DNA from: Oceaniferula flava
Lineage (GTDB): Bacteria > Verrucomicrobiota > Verrucomicrobiia > Verrucomicrobiales > Akkermansiaceae
Assembly (NCBI RefSeq): GCF_016811075.1
Contig: NZ_JAFBGL010000003.1
Span: 1-64,000, forward strand
Direction: 5' to 3'
Length of the DNA: 64,000 nt
Position 1 is the stretch's first letter. Each line of letters opens with the position of its first letter. The position numbers were made by a program, and so were the translations under genes. Under the pieces are notes generated by a model. That model had not been told where the DNA came from. It made no database searches and was given only the letters and a program-made list of their open reading frames with translations. Shown here one piece after another: positions 43,003-52,028 of this stretch.

Positions 43003-43174
43003 TGTTTGCTTGGTTAGAGGTCTCTTCGAGTGGCAGGGCTGAGAGGTAGGAGGATTCTTCCTTATTCATTCTCCACGCCCGGACCATGATGCCTCCGAAA
43101 ATGGAAGCGGTGAGGACGAAGGAGGCAATGGGTGCCCAACCTTCCCAGGTGTCTACGATGATGGTCTTAAACAT
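42992..43174 (-). CDS. ccoQ: CcoQ-like small membrane subunit
   Basis: The 60-residue protein has one helix (WAPIASFVLTASIFGGIMV) and a polar tail with RAWRMNKEE. Its place between ccoNO and ccoP, length and topology fit CcoQ, which stabilises the cbb3 complex. Sequence similarity to CcoQ is too short to be decisive. Confidence 0.82.
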   Translation of the reverse strand: MFKTIIVDTWEGWAPIASFVLTASIFGGIMVRAWRMNKEESSYLSALPLEETSNQANNEH

Positions 43175-43194
43175 GATGGTCGATGGGGTGGTGG

Positions 43195-45756
43195 TTATTC
43201 AGCGTTGGCGCTGTGATGCTTGTGGTCGGGGTTAGCCAGTTTTGGTCTGTCTTCGTTCTCCTCGACGACATCGTAGGCACCGAGTTTCTGAAGGTAGGCG
43301 ATCATGGCGATGATTTCCCGTTCGGAAAGGCGGCGAGCCACCTCGTCACCAATGGCGTTGAGGGCCTCTTGGTCGTTAGCTTTTCCTTCTTCCTCGAGCT
43401 TTGCCAGTTCGCTGGTGATGTATTCTTCGAGGTCGGCGGGGTATTGCAGCTCATCGCTGAGCTTGCCGTCTTTGAAGACGAGGCCGCGTGCGATCTTCAA
43501 AGCTTGCACGATGGCTTTGTCTCGGATGGTGTGCTGATCCATGGGCTCAAATGGGACACCGAGCTGACGTTGCACGGCGATCTTTTTGGGCAGCGCAGCG
43601 ATGTCGGTCTTCTTGTCCATCATGAAGTGGTAGGACGGCATGACCGAGCCGGTGGAGGTGGAGCGTGGGTCGACCAAGTGATCGTAGTGCCACTTGTCGG
43701 GGCGCAGGCCTTGCTCTCTGGCAAGATCCGGGCCGGTGCGCTTGGACCCCCACTGGTGCGGGTAGTTGTAGATGGACTCGCCGAGGCGTGAGTAGTCGCC
43801 ATAGCGCATGATGTCACCTTCCAGCATCCGAATCATCTGTGAGTGGCAGGTGTTGCAGCCTTCTGCCACGTAGATGTCGCGGCCGGCGAGTTCCAGTGGA
43901 GTGTAGAGCTGCTGGATCCGCTCATCGACATACTTGCCTTTCTGGGCGACGACGGTGGGGATGATCTGGATCGCTCCACCGATACCGGCGGCACCGATCA
44001 CCAGCAGGGTGAAGGGGACCCAGTTCTTTTCCAGGCGTTCGTAGAAATCAGCCCACTTTGGCGTGTGCTTGTGGAACAGCCATGCGGCTTGGGCACTGAG
44101 GCCGATGACCACAATCAAAGCTCCCACGTCCATGCCCTTCGGCAGGAAGATCCACAGGATGATGAACATGATGGCGAGCACGACATAGATGACAGGATCG
44201 GCAAAGAGGACTTTCTTCCAGTCTTTTGCATTGTCGGCAGACGGGTCGTTGAGCTTGGCCACTTCCACGGTTTCGGTCACAGCTTTACCCATGCGAATGG
44301 TCATGAAAATGTTGATGGCACACATGAGGAAGCCGATCAGATAAAGGGTGCCGCCGAGGGAGCGGAACAGCATGAGTGGCTTGATGGCCTGGAGGGTTTC
44401 CAGGAACTCAGGGTGCTTGAGCTGGGTGCCGGCTTCGTTGGTGGCGCTGAGCATGAGGCCCTGCATGATGCCGGATGCCCACATGGAGGCGACGTAGAGG
44501 AGGATGCCGATGAGGCCGATCCAGAAGTGCATGTTCGCCCAAGATTCACGCCAGAGCACGCTTTCGCCATTGGCGCCCTTGTTGTTTTTCCATAGGCGAG
44601 GAGCCATCCAGTAGAACATGGCGGCGGCCATGAAGCCGTTCCAGCCTAGGGTGCCGGAGTGAACGTGGCCGATGGTCCAATCGGTGTAGTGGGAAAGCTG
44701 GTTCACGCTTCTGATAGAGAGCAGAGGTCCTTCAAAGGTGGACATGCCGTAAAAGGTGAGGCCGGCGACGAAGAACTTGATAATGGGGTCGGTGCGGAGG
44801 CGAACCCAGGCACCACGGAGAGTGAGTAGACCGTTGATCATACCACCCCAGGATGGAGCCCAGAGCATGAGTGAGAAGAGCATGCCGAGCATCTGCAGCC
44901 ATGATGGCAGCGAGGTGTTCAGCAGGTGGTGAGGACCGGCCCAGATGTAGATGAAGACCAGGCCCCAGAAGTGAATGATGGAAAGTCGGTAGGAGTAAAC
45001 CGGACGATTTGCCGCCTTCGGCAGGTAGTAATACATGATCCCCAGAATGGGCGTCGTGAGGAAGAAGGCGACGGCATTGTGGCCATACCACCACTGCACT
45101 AGAGCATCCTGAACCCCGGCAAAAATCGGGTAGGAGTGAGTCAGGCTGGTGGGGATGGAAAGGTGGTTGACGATGTAGAGCATCGCCACGGTGATGATGG
45201 TGGCGATGTAGAACCAGATCGCGACGTAGAGGCTGGGTTCATTCCGCTTGGAAAGGGTCCAGAAGAAGTTGATGGCGAAGATCACCCAGATGACGGCCAC
45301 TGCGATGTTGATGGGCCAGATCAGTTCGGCGTATTCTTTGGCTCTGGAAAAGCCAGCCGGCAGGGTGATGGCGGCGGCGACGATAATCGCTTGCCAGCCC
45401 CAGAAGTGGATGCTGGAGAGTTTGTCCGAGGCCAGTCGGCATTTACACAGCCGCTGGGTGGAATGGTAAATCCCGGCGAACATCATATTGCCCACAAAGG
45501 CAAAGATTACCGCGTTGGTATGCAGCGGGCGAAGTCGGCCAAAGGTGAGGAAATCAACCCCTTCCGTCTGGAACGCACCAAAGGTGATTACTTCCAGAAA
45601 GTGGCCGTTCATTTTCCAGAAGTTCAGCTGGAAGGCGCAGAGCAGGCCCACGCCCATGCCAACGAGGGCAAAGACAATGGAGGCGATCATAAAACGGCGC
45701 ACCGTTTTATCGTCATAGGTCACTTGAATCGTGGCGGCGGAGGCAGGTTGGTTCAT
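43195..45756 (-). CDS. ccoNO: cbb3 oxidase fused subunits I and II (CcoN-CcoO)
   Basis: The 853-residue frame joins two subunits. Residues 1 to about 500 are CcoN, the haem-copper active-site subunit (RLRPLHTNAVIFAFVGNMM; QWWYGHNAVAFFLTTPILG; WAGPHHLLNTSLPSWLQ; IGHVHSGTLGWNGF). Two or three extra helices (500-600) connect to CcoO, with haem-c site CNTCH at about 633-637 and the CcoO end ALNAIGDEVARRL. Fused CcoNO occurs in several Bacteroidetes and Verrucomicrobia. The oxidase reduces oxygen with high affinity and pumps protons. Confidence 0.96.
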   Translation of the reverse strand: MNQPASAATIQVTYDDKTVRRFMIASIVFALVGMGVGLLCAFQLNFWKMNGHFLEVITFGAFQTEGVDFLTFGRLRPLHTNAVIFAFVGNMMFAGIYHSTQRLCKCRLASDKLSSIHFWGWQAIIVAAAITLPAGFSRAKEYAELIWPINIAVAVIWVIFAINFFWTLSKRNEPSLYVAIWFYIATIITVAMLYIVNHLSIPTSLTHSYPIFAGVQDALVQWWYGHNAVAFFLTTPILGIMYYYLPKAANRPVYSYRLSIIHFWGLVFIYIWAGPHHLLNTSLPSWLQMLGMLFSLMLWAPSWGGMINGLLTLRGAWVRLRTDPIIKFFVAGLTFYGMSTFEGPLLSIRSVNQLSHYTDWTIGHVHSGTLGWNGFMAAAMFYWMAPRLWKNNKGANGESVLWRESWANMHFWIGLIGILLYVASMWASGIMQGLMLSATNEAGTQLKHPEFLETLQAIKPLMLFRSLGGTLYLIGFLMCAINIFMTIRMGKAVTETVEVAKLNDPSADNAKDWKKVLFADPVIYVVLAIMFIILWIFLPKGMDVGALIVVIGLSAQAAWLFHKHTPKWADFYERLEKNWVPFTLLVIGAAGIGGAIQIIPTVVAQKGKYVDERIQQLYTPLELAGRDIYVAEGCNTCHSQMIRMLEGDIMRYGDYSRLGESIYNYPHQWGSKRTGPDLAREQGLRPDKWHYDHLVDPRSTSTGSVMPSYHFMMDKKTDIAALPKKIAVQRQLGVPFEPMDQHTIRDKAIVQALKIARGLVFKDGKLSDELQYPADLEEYITSELAKLEEEGKANDQEALNAIGDEVARRLSEREIIAMIAYLQKLGAYDVVEENEDRPKLANPDHKHHSANAE

Positions 45757-45923
45757 GGTTTTTCCGTTGTGTTGGGTAAGACTGGCTGGGCGTCATCCAA
45801 TGGCATCAGGGAGTCCTGCTCGATCCCACGGGTACGTGGTTTTCTCAGCTCTGCGACACAGCAGACGATAAAGATCGCAGCGAGGCAGACACTGATGAGG
45901 ATGGTGAGCGCAAGGACGTTCAT
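45753..45923 (-). CDS. ccoS: cbb3 oxidase assembly protein CcoS
   Basis: The 56-residue frame reads MNVLALTILISVCLAAIFI, then VCCVAELRKPRTRGIE, with one helix and the short tail of CcoS/FixS. Its TGA overlaps the ccoNO start by three of four bases (ATGA), so the two are translationally coupled. CcoS is needed for haem and copper insertion into CcoN. It is the first gene of the cbb3 operon here. Confidence 0.85.
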   Translation of the reverse strand: MNVLALTILISVCLAAIFIVCCVAELRKPRTRGIEQDSLMPLDDAQPVLPNTTEKP

Positions 45924-46011
45924 TGGGGACGAGTCTCGTTGAAGAGAGACGGCCGCATTCTAGCAAATTTTGGCGAGGATGCGCGGCGTATTCTGCACAA
46001 GGCTGTGCAGA

Positions 46012-46836
46012 TTATGGCAAGAGCTCTTGAAGCCCCAGATGGTCAAGCATCTGAAGCTTTGTGGCGAAGCTTGAGTGGGTCAGTGCCGTGATGACCGCGA
46101 CATCGTGGTAGAGCTCGCGCGGTCGGCCTGATTGGCTATGTGTTGCAACGTCCTGATCGTAGGCGGCAGCGATGAAAATGGGGTCATTCAGTAGCTCGTT
46201 GAGCTCCCGGTCGAGGAGCATTTTCTGCCGGATCTGGGGGTGGTGATACATGATCAGCAGCTTGCACAGCGCGATGCGGTCCGGGTGATCAAAGGGGTCG
46301 GTCGTTCGTTGCCACTGGCCGACGCTGCTAGAGTCCAGGCTGTGTTTCGCCTGCATGAGCAAGGGTTCTGTGACGGATTCCGCATCGCTTCCGTGATTGG
46401 CCAATACCAGGTGTCTGGTGTGCCTGATTTCCGCCAAGCTACCGGCATAACGCACACCGGTGAAGGCCGCCCAGAGAACGATCAGCCCGGCGCAAAGGCT
46501 CATTAGGGCGGCGGGGAGACCGAAGCCGAAACGCTCTCCGGTTTTGGAGCGATCGAAGGGATCGACGAGAAATTTCAGCAGAAAGCGGCAAATGAAAAAC
46601 ACCACCAGGCCGGTGATGACGGCGATGATTTTGGGGAGCCACGGGCCGGGGTTGGAGATCCACGGCCCGGTGAGTTCGCTGGCATGTTCGTGGCCCCAGA
46701 GTGCGGTGTAACCGCCGATAGCCAGGCAGATGAGGGCCAGAACGGTGCGAATCAGCCCCTTGAGGAAGCCAATGACAAAAAACGCAACGATGATGACCCC
46801 GATGATACCAGTGGCGCCGAGATCTGGGATGTTCAT
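46012..46836 (-). CDS. CvpA-like membrane protein
   Basis: The 274-residue protein has four hydrophobic helices in its first 135 residues (IIGVIIVAFFVIGFLKGLIR is the typical CvpA start), followed by a soluble domain of about 140 residues rich in His, Asp and Leu with LLIMYHHPQIRQKML. CvpA proteins are linked to colicin V production, biofilm and envelope stress. The soluble C-terminal part is not typical of short CvpA. It lies 15 bases downstream of aroC. Confidence 0.8.
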   Translation of the reverse strand: MNIPDLGATGIIGVIIVAFFVIGFLKGLIRTVLALICLAIGGYTALWGHEHASELTGPWISNPGPWLPKIIAVITGLVVFFICRFLLKFLVDPFDRSKTGERFGFGLPAALMSLCAGLIVLWAAFTGVRYAGSLAEIRHTRHLVLANHGSDAESVTEPLLMQAKHSLDSSSVGQWQRTTDPFDHPDRIALCKLLIMYHHPQIRQKMLLDRELNELLNDPIFIAAAYDQDVATHSQSGRPRELYHDVAVITALTHSSFATKLQMLDHLGLQELLP

Positions 46837-46851
46837 CGCGAGTCGTTGAGT

Positions 46852-47949
46852 CTAACTAGCCTGCGAGCTGCCGCATTGTGCCGCGTGCAGCAGGGCGTGA
46901 TCGCAGAGGGTGAGGGCGGTCATGGCCTCGACGATGGGCACCGCGCGTGGCAGCACGCAGGGATCGTGCCGACCACGACCCTTGAGTTCCGTGTCCTCCT
47001 TCTGCGAGCTGACCGTTTGTTGCTCGGTCATGATCGTGGCGGTGGGTTTGAAGGCCACCTTGAATGAGATGTTTTCGCCGTTGGAAATGCCACCCTGCAC
47101 GCCGCCGGAGCGGTTGCTGGTGGTGCGCACAGTGTCGCCGTCCATGTAGAAAGGATCGTTGTGTTCCGCGCCGGTGAGCTGGGTGCCGCCGAAGCCGGAG
47201 CCAATTTCGAAGCCCTTGGTCGCTGGTAGGCTCATCATCGCTTGGGCGAGGGTGGCTTCCAATTTTCCGAACACAGGGTTGCCCAGACCGGCCGGTGCGT
47301 TGCGCACGATGCATTCCACCACGCCGCCTACGGAATTGCCTTCCGAGCGCATCATTTTGATCAGATCGGTCATTGGGCCCACGGCTTCAGGGTCGCCAGT
47401 GCGGACGATGTTGGATTCGATCATTGCGGAGGTGACCGTTTGACCGTCGACTTGAGCTTCGATGTCTTTCACCGATTGCACCCAAGAGAGAATTTCAATG
47501 CCGGGGTAGAGCTGGGCGAGCACCTTTTTGGCCACCACCGCAGCAGCGACCCGACCGATGGTTTCCCGTGCCGATGCCCGACCGCCACCGTGCCAAGCGC
47601 GGGTGCCGTATTTGGCATCGTAGGTGTAATCGGCGTGTGACGGGCGGTATTTGTCCTTCATCTCGTTATACGATGACGGACGCTGATCCTTGTTGCGCAC
47701 GAGGATGGCGATGGGAGTTCCGAGCGTTTTGCCCTCAAACACACCGGAGAGAATCTCGCAGCTGTCGCTTTCCTTGCGTGGAGTGACAATCTCACTTTGC
47801 CCCGGCCGGCGGCGATCGAGATCGATTTGGATTTCTTCTTCCGAGAGGGGGATCTGTGGCGGGCAGCCATCGATGACGACACCAACACCTCCACCGTGGG
47901 ACTCACCCCATGTGGAAATACGAAATATTTGACCGAAGCTATTGGACAT
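46852..47949 (-). CDS. aroC: Chorismate synthase
   Basis: AroC makes chorismate from 5-enolpyruvylshikimate 3-phosphate using reduced FMN. The 365-residue protein from [19 protein letters not shown] shows the signatures [45 protein letters not shown] and [14 protein letters not shown] start at 47949; 13 upstream codons overlap the divergent frame. Confidence 0.96.
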   Translation of the reverse strand: MSNSFGQIFRISTWGESHGGGVGVVIDGCPPQIPLSEEEIQIDLDRRRPGQSEIVTPRKESDSCEILSGVFEGKTLGTPIAILVRNKDQRPSSYNEMKDKYRPSHADYTYDAKYGTRAWHGGGRASARETIGRVAAAVVAKKVLAQLYPGIEILSWVQSVKDIEAQVDGQTVTSAMIESNIVRTGDPEAVGPMTDLIKMMRSEGNSVGGVVECIVRNAPAGLGNPVFGKLEATLAQAMMSLPATKGFEIGSGFGGTQLTGAEHNDPFYMDGDTVRTTSNRSGGVQGGISNGENISFKVAFKPTATIMTEQQTVSSQKEDTELKGRGRHDPCVLPRAVPIVEAMTALTLCDHALLHAAQCGSSQAS

Positions 47950-48071
47950 ATCTGGGCAGGAACTTGGCAGATCACGAAAATCTTTCAATGCGAGATTGCG
48001 TCGGAGTGGCTGAAATTGTGTCGCCGCGCTTCAGGTATCATATTTCCAACGTTTTTCCTCTGGCGAGGTCT

Positions 48072-49892
48072 ATGGATCTGATGAATAGTTCCGCCATGAT
48101 TCGCCGAGTATCTCGCAGCTCCACTGTCGCTCTCCTTGCCTCTCTCAGTCTGAGTTTCACACCGTATTTGTGTGCTGAAGAAGTGGAGGTGACACCGGGA
48201 AAAGAGCAGCCGGCGGAGGTGGAGAAGGCTCCATTCAAGATCGAGATGGTGATCGCTCCCCGGGTCAGCAAGATGCCGGAACCCAAGCTGCTCCCCGGGA
48301 GTGTGGGGATTCAGATGGATGTTTCATCGCCTTCGGAGGCGGCCAGGGCGCATGTTAAGCAGGGATTTGCACTGGTGCACGCGCAATGGGACTTCGAGGC
48401 CTACCGCCACTTCGCCGCTGCGATCAAGGCTGATAAGGACTGCCTGTTAGCCTACTGCGGAGTGACTCTCGCTCTGGCTCGCCCATATAACGAAGATGTC
48501 GATTACCGCCGAGCTGCGGTGGATCGGATGCTGGATCTCATGGAGTCCGATGTCGCGGCGATGAAAAAAGGACACCCGGAGAGATTTCCTAAAATTGAAA
48601 AGCAATTCTGCGCCGCCACCGCCACGATGGTATCGGATAGCCCCGTGGATGCTGGTGCCATGTTCATGGCTCTGGGGGAGAAGTTTCCCAACCTGCTGCA
48701 GGCTCGCTTGCTCGGCGTCTTTCTCACCCGTGGTAGCTACGATGTTAGCGGCAGTGCCTCGCCTGCGCAGCTGCGGGCGATTGAGCAGACAAGAACTTTG
48801 CTGAAGGAGAACCCTGAAAATCCTCTCGTGCTCAGCTTCTGGCTGTCTCTCTGTGCCGAGGCTCCCACCACTGCGGTGAATTTGAAGCAGGACTTACTGC
48901 CGGAAGCTCGCCGATTGGTGACCAAGTCTGCCGAGGTGCCGTCCTGGTGGCACACTCTGGGTCATCTGGAATGGCGGGCGGGCAATTACTTGCTCGCTGA
49001 GCGCGCCTTCACCAAGGCAGCAGACCTCTATGCCGCCTGGATGAGCGATCACCAAGTGTCGCTTCACGACTGCCCGGGCTTCATCAAAGCCAGATGCTAC
49101 CTCGCCAACACCCACTACCAGCGCGGTAACTTCACCGGTGCGATGAAGGTGGCCAAGGAACTGCGGGCGATCACTCCGGATATCTCGCGTCCGCAGTCGC
49201 AGGGGAATCATATCTTGCTATGGCGAGCATACAGCTTGCCAGCCCGACTCTATATCGCCCACGGTGCCGATGGCGATATGAACCGTGCTTTGAAGGACCT
49301 ACCATCTGCTGAGATGCTGAAACCTTTTGCGTCCCATCCGAATTATCCGTCACTGGTGGGCACCTATATCAATGCCCTGCGAGTTTATCTCGGATGTCGT
49401 AAGGCGATCGATGATAAGGCGCTTACTGCTGCCAAATCACTGCACCAGCGGACATTCAGAAATCACATTGTGAACCTGGTCAAGGTCTTCGAAGGGGCGA
49501 AACGGAGTAGTGATGCCTCGCACTACTTTCATGCCGGTCGCTGCCTGGCGATCTATGATAAAGAGCTCGCCGGCTTGATTCGGATGAACGATCTCGTAGC
49601 CACCCGAGTAGCTGCCGCTGGATCGTTTTACTCCGCGAGGGACCTGCAGTATGTGCCCACCCTGATGCTTCCCCCCATGGTGCTGACACCGATGGAAAAC
49701 CGCCTGGGTGAATACTACCTGCACATGGGTAAAAATACAGAAGCCTACGAAGCGTTCACCTCCGGCCATTTACATTACCCTAACAATATGGGGTCGCTGC
49801 TAGGGATGAAACGCAGTCTCGAGTTGCTCGGCAAAAAAGAAGATGCCGCAATGATTCAACGACACATCGATTTGGTAAAACCAAAAGCGTAA
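48072..49892 (+). CDS. Secreted TPR-repeat protein
   Basis: The 606-residue product starts near MDLMNSSAMIRR, with a signal peptide of about 40 residues ending near SFTPYLCAE. An acidic linker and helical TPR-like units follow: AHVKQGFALVHAQWDFEAYR, HFAAAIKADKDCLLAYCGV, HLEWRAGNYLLAERAFTKAA and ENRLGEYYLHMGKNTEAYE. These domains often bind proteins in envelope complexes. Close relatives appear in Verrucomicrobia and Planctomycetes as far as I recall. The function is unknown. Confidence 0.78.
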   Translation: MDLMNSSAMIRRVSRSSTVALLASLSLSFTPYLCAEEVEVTPGKEQPAEVEKAPFKIEMVIAPRVSKMPEPKLLPGSVGIQMDVSSPSEAARAHVKQGFALVHAQWDFEAYRHFAAAIKADKDCLLAYCGVTLALARPYNEDVDYRRAAVDRMLDLMESDVAAMKKGHPERFPKIEKQFCAATATMVSDSPVDAGAMFMALGEKFPNLLQARLLGVFLTRGSYDVSGSASPAQLRAIEQTRTLLKENPENPLVLSFWLSLCAEAPTTAVNLKQDLLPEARRLVTKSAEVPSWWHTLGHLEWRAGNYLLAERAFTKAADLYAAWMSDHQVSLHDCPGFIKARCYLANTHYQRGNFTGAMKVAKELRAITPDISRPQSQGNHILLWRAYSLPARLYIAHGADGDMNRALKDLPSAEMLKPFASHPNYPSLVGTYINALRVYLGCRKAIDDKALTAAKSLHQRTFRNHIVNLVKVFEGAKRSSDASHYFHAGRCLAIYDKELAGLIRMNDLVATRVAAAGSFYSARDLQYVPTLMLPPMVLTPMENRLGEYYLHMGKNTEAYEAFTSGHLHYPNNMGSLLGMKRSLELLGKKEDAAMIQRHIDLVKPKA

Positions 49893-49901
49893 GGCGTCAG
49901 C

Positions 49902-51164
49902 CTAGTCGATGGCGTCCAGCTGATCGCGCGAGATGCCACGGAGTTCGAGTGCCCGGATAATGGTCGATTCGATCAGGTTGTTCGGGCAAGATGCGCCCGC
50001 AGTGACTCCGATGATGGCTGGTTTGTCCTGCAGCATCACACCTGTGTATTCGCTTTCGATCTCTTGCTTGTGCTCCAGATCGTAGTGCATGATCCGCTCT
50101 AACGATTCCATGCACTTGGCATTGCGAATGAAGAAGGTGGGCAGGTTTTCCTGACCGATTTCTGCCAGGTGGGTGGTGTTGGAGCTGTTGTAACCTCCAA
50201 CGACGAGCAGAATGTCCATCGGCTTTTTATCCGAAGTATCGAGCATGTTGAAGAGCGCTCCCTGACGTTCTTGGGTGGCGCCGCAAATGGTATCGAAGAC
50301 GTGGTAGTTGGCATCGTCGCCGTCGCGATCGACCACGGCTTTGCGAATGCGGTTTTGCAAATCTTCGGTTTCGCTCTGGAGCATGGTGGTCTGATTGGCC
50401 ACACCAACGCGCTGCAGGTGCTTTTCCGGATCGAATCCTTCGGAGCAATCGTTGCGGAAGCGGGTCATTAGCTCTTCGGAGCTGACCTTGCCTCGGATGT
50501 AGTCGCAGACCATTTCGCAATCGCTAGTGGTCAGGATCACGATGTAGTGACCATTTTTCTGCGTCCCTAGGGCACGTGATGCCGTGGCCCGTGTTTCTTC
50601 GTGATCAGCCTTGCCGTGAATGATGGAGGTCACGTCGTTTTTCGCGTAATCGCGCACACGGCGCCAGACTTTCATGACATCCCCGCAGGTGGTATCGATG
50701 ACGTGGCAGCCGATCTCGGCCAGTTTGTCCATGAAGCTGGTGGGCGCGCCAAAGGCGGGAACAATCACCACGTCCTCGTCGTTCAGGTCATCATATTCCT
50801 TGCCCATGTCGCGCCAGGGGAGGGAAACGATGCCCATTTCGCGCAGCTGCGCATTGACCTCAGGGTTGTGAATGATCTCTCCGATCAGGAAAATGCGCTG
50901 TTCCTCGAAGACCTTGCGGGTGGCGTAGGCGAGATCGATCGCGCGCTCGACCCCGTAGCAAAAACCAAATTTCTGAGCCAGCCGGATAGTGGTGTTGCCA
51001 ATGGTGAGCTCGCCGCCGTGACTGCGGAGTTTTTCCACGATCGACGACCGGTAATGTTGCTCCACCTCGGATTGCACCAGTGCCATGACATCCGGGCGCC
51101 GGACGTTGACACGTTTACGTTTTTTCGCTGCAGGCTTGGCTGGTTGAGGTGAGGAATCGCTCAT
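49902..51164 (-). CDS. ispH: 4-hydroxy-3-methylbut-2-enyl diphosphate reductase, long form
   Basis: IspH makes IPP and DMAPP at the end of the MEP pathway with a 4Fe-4S cluster. Three cluster cysteines are visible: KFGFCYGVERAI, VIDTTCGDVMKVW and VFDTICGATQERQ; IIHGKADHEETRATAS and the SCPNNLIEST end also match. At 420 residues it is the long plant/cyanobacterial type, with a basic N-terminal extension of about 60 residues and an insert near MVCDYIRGKVSSEELMTRF. The start at 51164 follows MSDSSPQPAKPAAKKRKR. Confidence 0.95.
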   Translation of the reverse strand: MSDSSPQPAKPAAKKRKRVNVRRPDVMALVQSEVEQHYRSSIVEKLRSHGGELTIGNTTIRLAQKFGFCYGVERAIDLAYATRKVFEEQRIFLIGEIIHNPEVNAQLREMGIVSLPWRDMGKEYDDLNDEDVVIVPAFGAPTSFMDKLAEIGCHVIDTTCGDVMKVWRRVRDYAKNDVTSIIHGKADHEETRATASRALGTQKNGHYIVILTTSDCEMVCDYIRGKVSSEELMTRFRNDCSEGFDPEKHLQRVGVANQTTMLQSETEDLQNRIRKAVVDRDGDDANYHVFDTICGATQERQGALFNMLDTSDKKPMDILLVVGGYNSSNTTHLAEIGQENLPTFFIRNAKCMESLERIMHYDLEHKQEIESEYTGVMLQDKPAIIGVTAGASCPNNLIESTIIRALELRGISRDQLDAID

Positions 51165-51244
51165 GATTTGGGAAAGTTTCTCGCTCCGAGTCCGACTCGT
51201 TGCGTCTGCCCCAACTAAGTCCAAAAATCGACTGAAAGCACGCG

Positions 51245-51946
51245 CTAATTTTTCAGAGCAGACTCATTGCTCCGTTTGAATGGCAGGGAGAGCAGATAAA
51301 ACAAAATACCCGCGACTACGATCAGGCAGATCACATACCATGGCCAGGCTCCCATCACGTCGAGGAGGCTCGCCTGCTCCGGCTTATGCATTAAGAAACC
51401 AAAATTGGTGTCCAGGAGAGCATTGATGGCGAAAGCAAAGGCTGCATAGACCAGCACCCCGAGGAATACCCGGCGCACGGCTCCTTCGCGCGGTCTCCAG
51501 CCCAAGCCCAAGGGCAAAAGTAGTGCTGTGATCACAATGACGCCGTGCATCAAGAAGAAGGTGATGAAAATGGGACTGGGGAAATCGTGTCCCAGGTTGG
51601 GGGTTAGTAGCCCCTGCAAGGTGCCGGCGAGGCCCCAGAAATAAGCCAGCTCACAGAGTAAAGGTTTTCGTGTGGTGAGGGCAAAGCCGCAGATGATGGC
51701 GGCGACGTCACAGAGGTGAAAAGGCAGGTGTGAATCCAGTTGGTAGCTATCATCGACTGCGGCCAGCGCCGCTTGACTCATGGGATAGGACGCAAAACAA
51801 AGAAAGGCGAGCAGCGCAAGCACCGCATGAGTGCGGGAGGCATGCGGCTCCTTGCGACAACGGCGAATCAGCAGATAGGCGATCACGAATAACAGCGCCA
51901 ACACTCCAAGATGGGAAAAGCCGAAGAGTTGAAACGCGAGAAGCAT
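51245..51946 (-). CDS. YwaF/TIGR02206-type membrane protein
   Basis: The 233-residue protein has about seven hydrophobic segments and HLPFHLCDVAAIICGFAL, FWGLAGTLQGLLTPNLG and FFLMHGVIVITALLL. These are the conserved histidine-containing parts of the YwaF (TIGR02206) family, whose function is not established. It lies 80 bases upstream of ispH on the same strand. Confidence 0.82.
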   Translation of the reverse strand: MLLAFQLFGFSHLGVLALLFVIAYLLIRRCRKEPHASRTHAVLALLAFLCFASYPMSQAALAAVDDSYQLDSHLPFHLCDVAAIICGFALTTRKPLLCELAYFWGLAGTLQGLLTPNLGHDFPSPIFITFFLMHGVIVITALLLPLGLGWRPREGAVRRVFLGVLVYAAFAFAINALLDTNFGFLMHKPEQASLLDVMGAWPWYVICLIVVAGILFYLLSLPFKRSNESALKN

Positions 51947-52028
51947 GCCGGATTTTTAGGCAAATTCCAGTGAGTAGCAAACTGAAAACTTGAATCCTGC
52001 TAGGTCGTCCCCATGATGCTTGCAGCCC

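Noticed and set aside
45993-46010. CTGCACA/TGTGCAG hairpin behind the CvpA-like gene
   Set aside because: There is no T-run on the relevant strand, and such a short stem may be chance.
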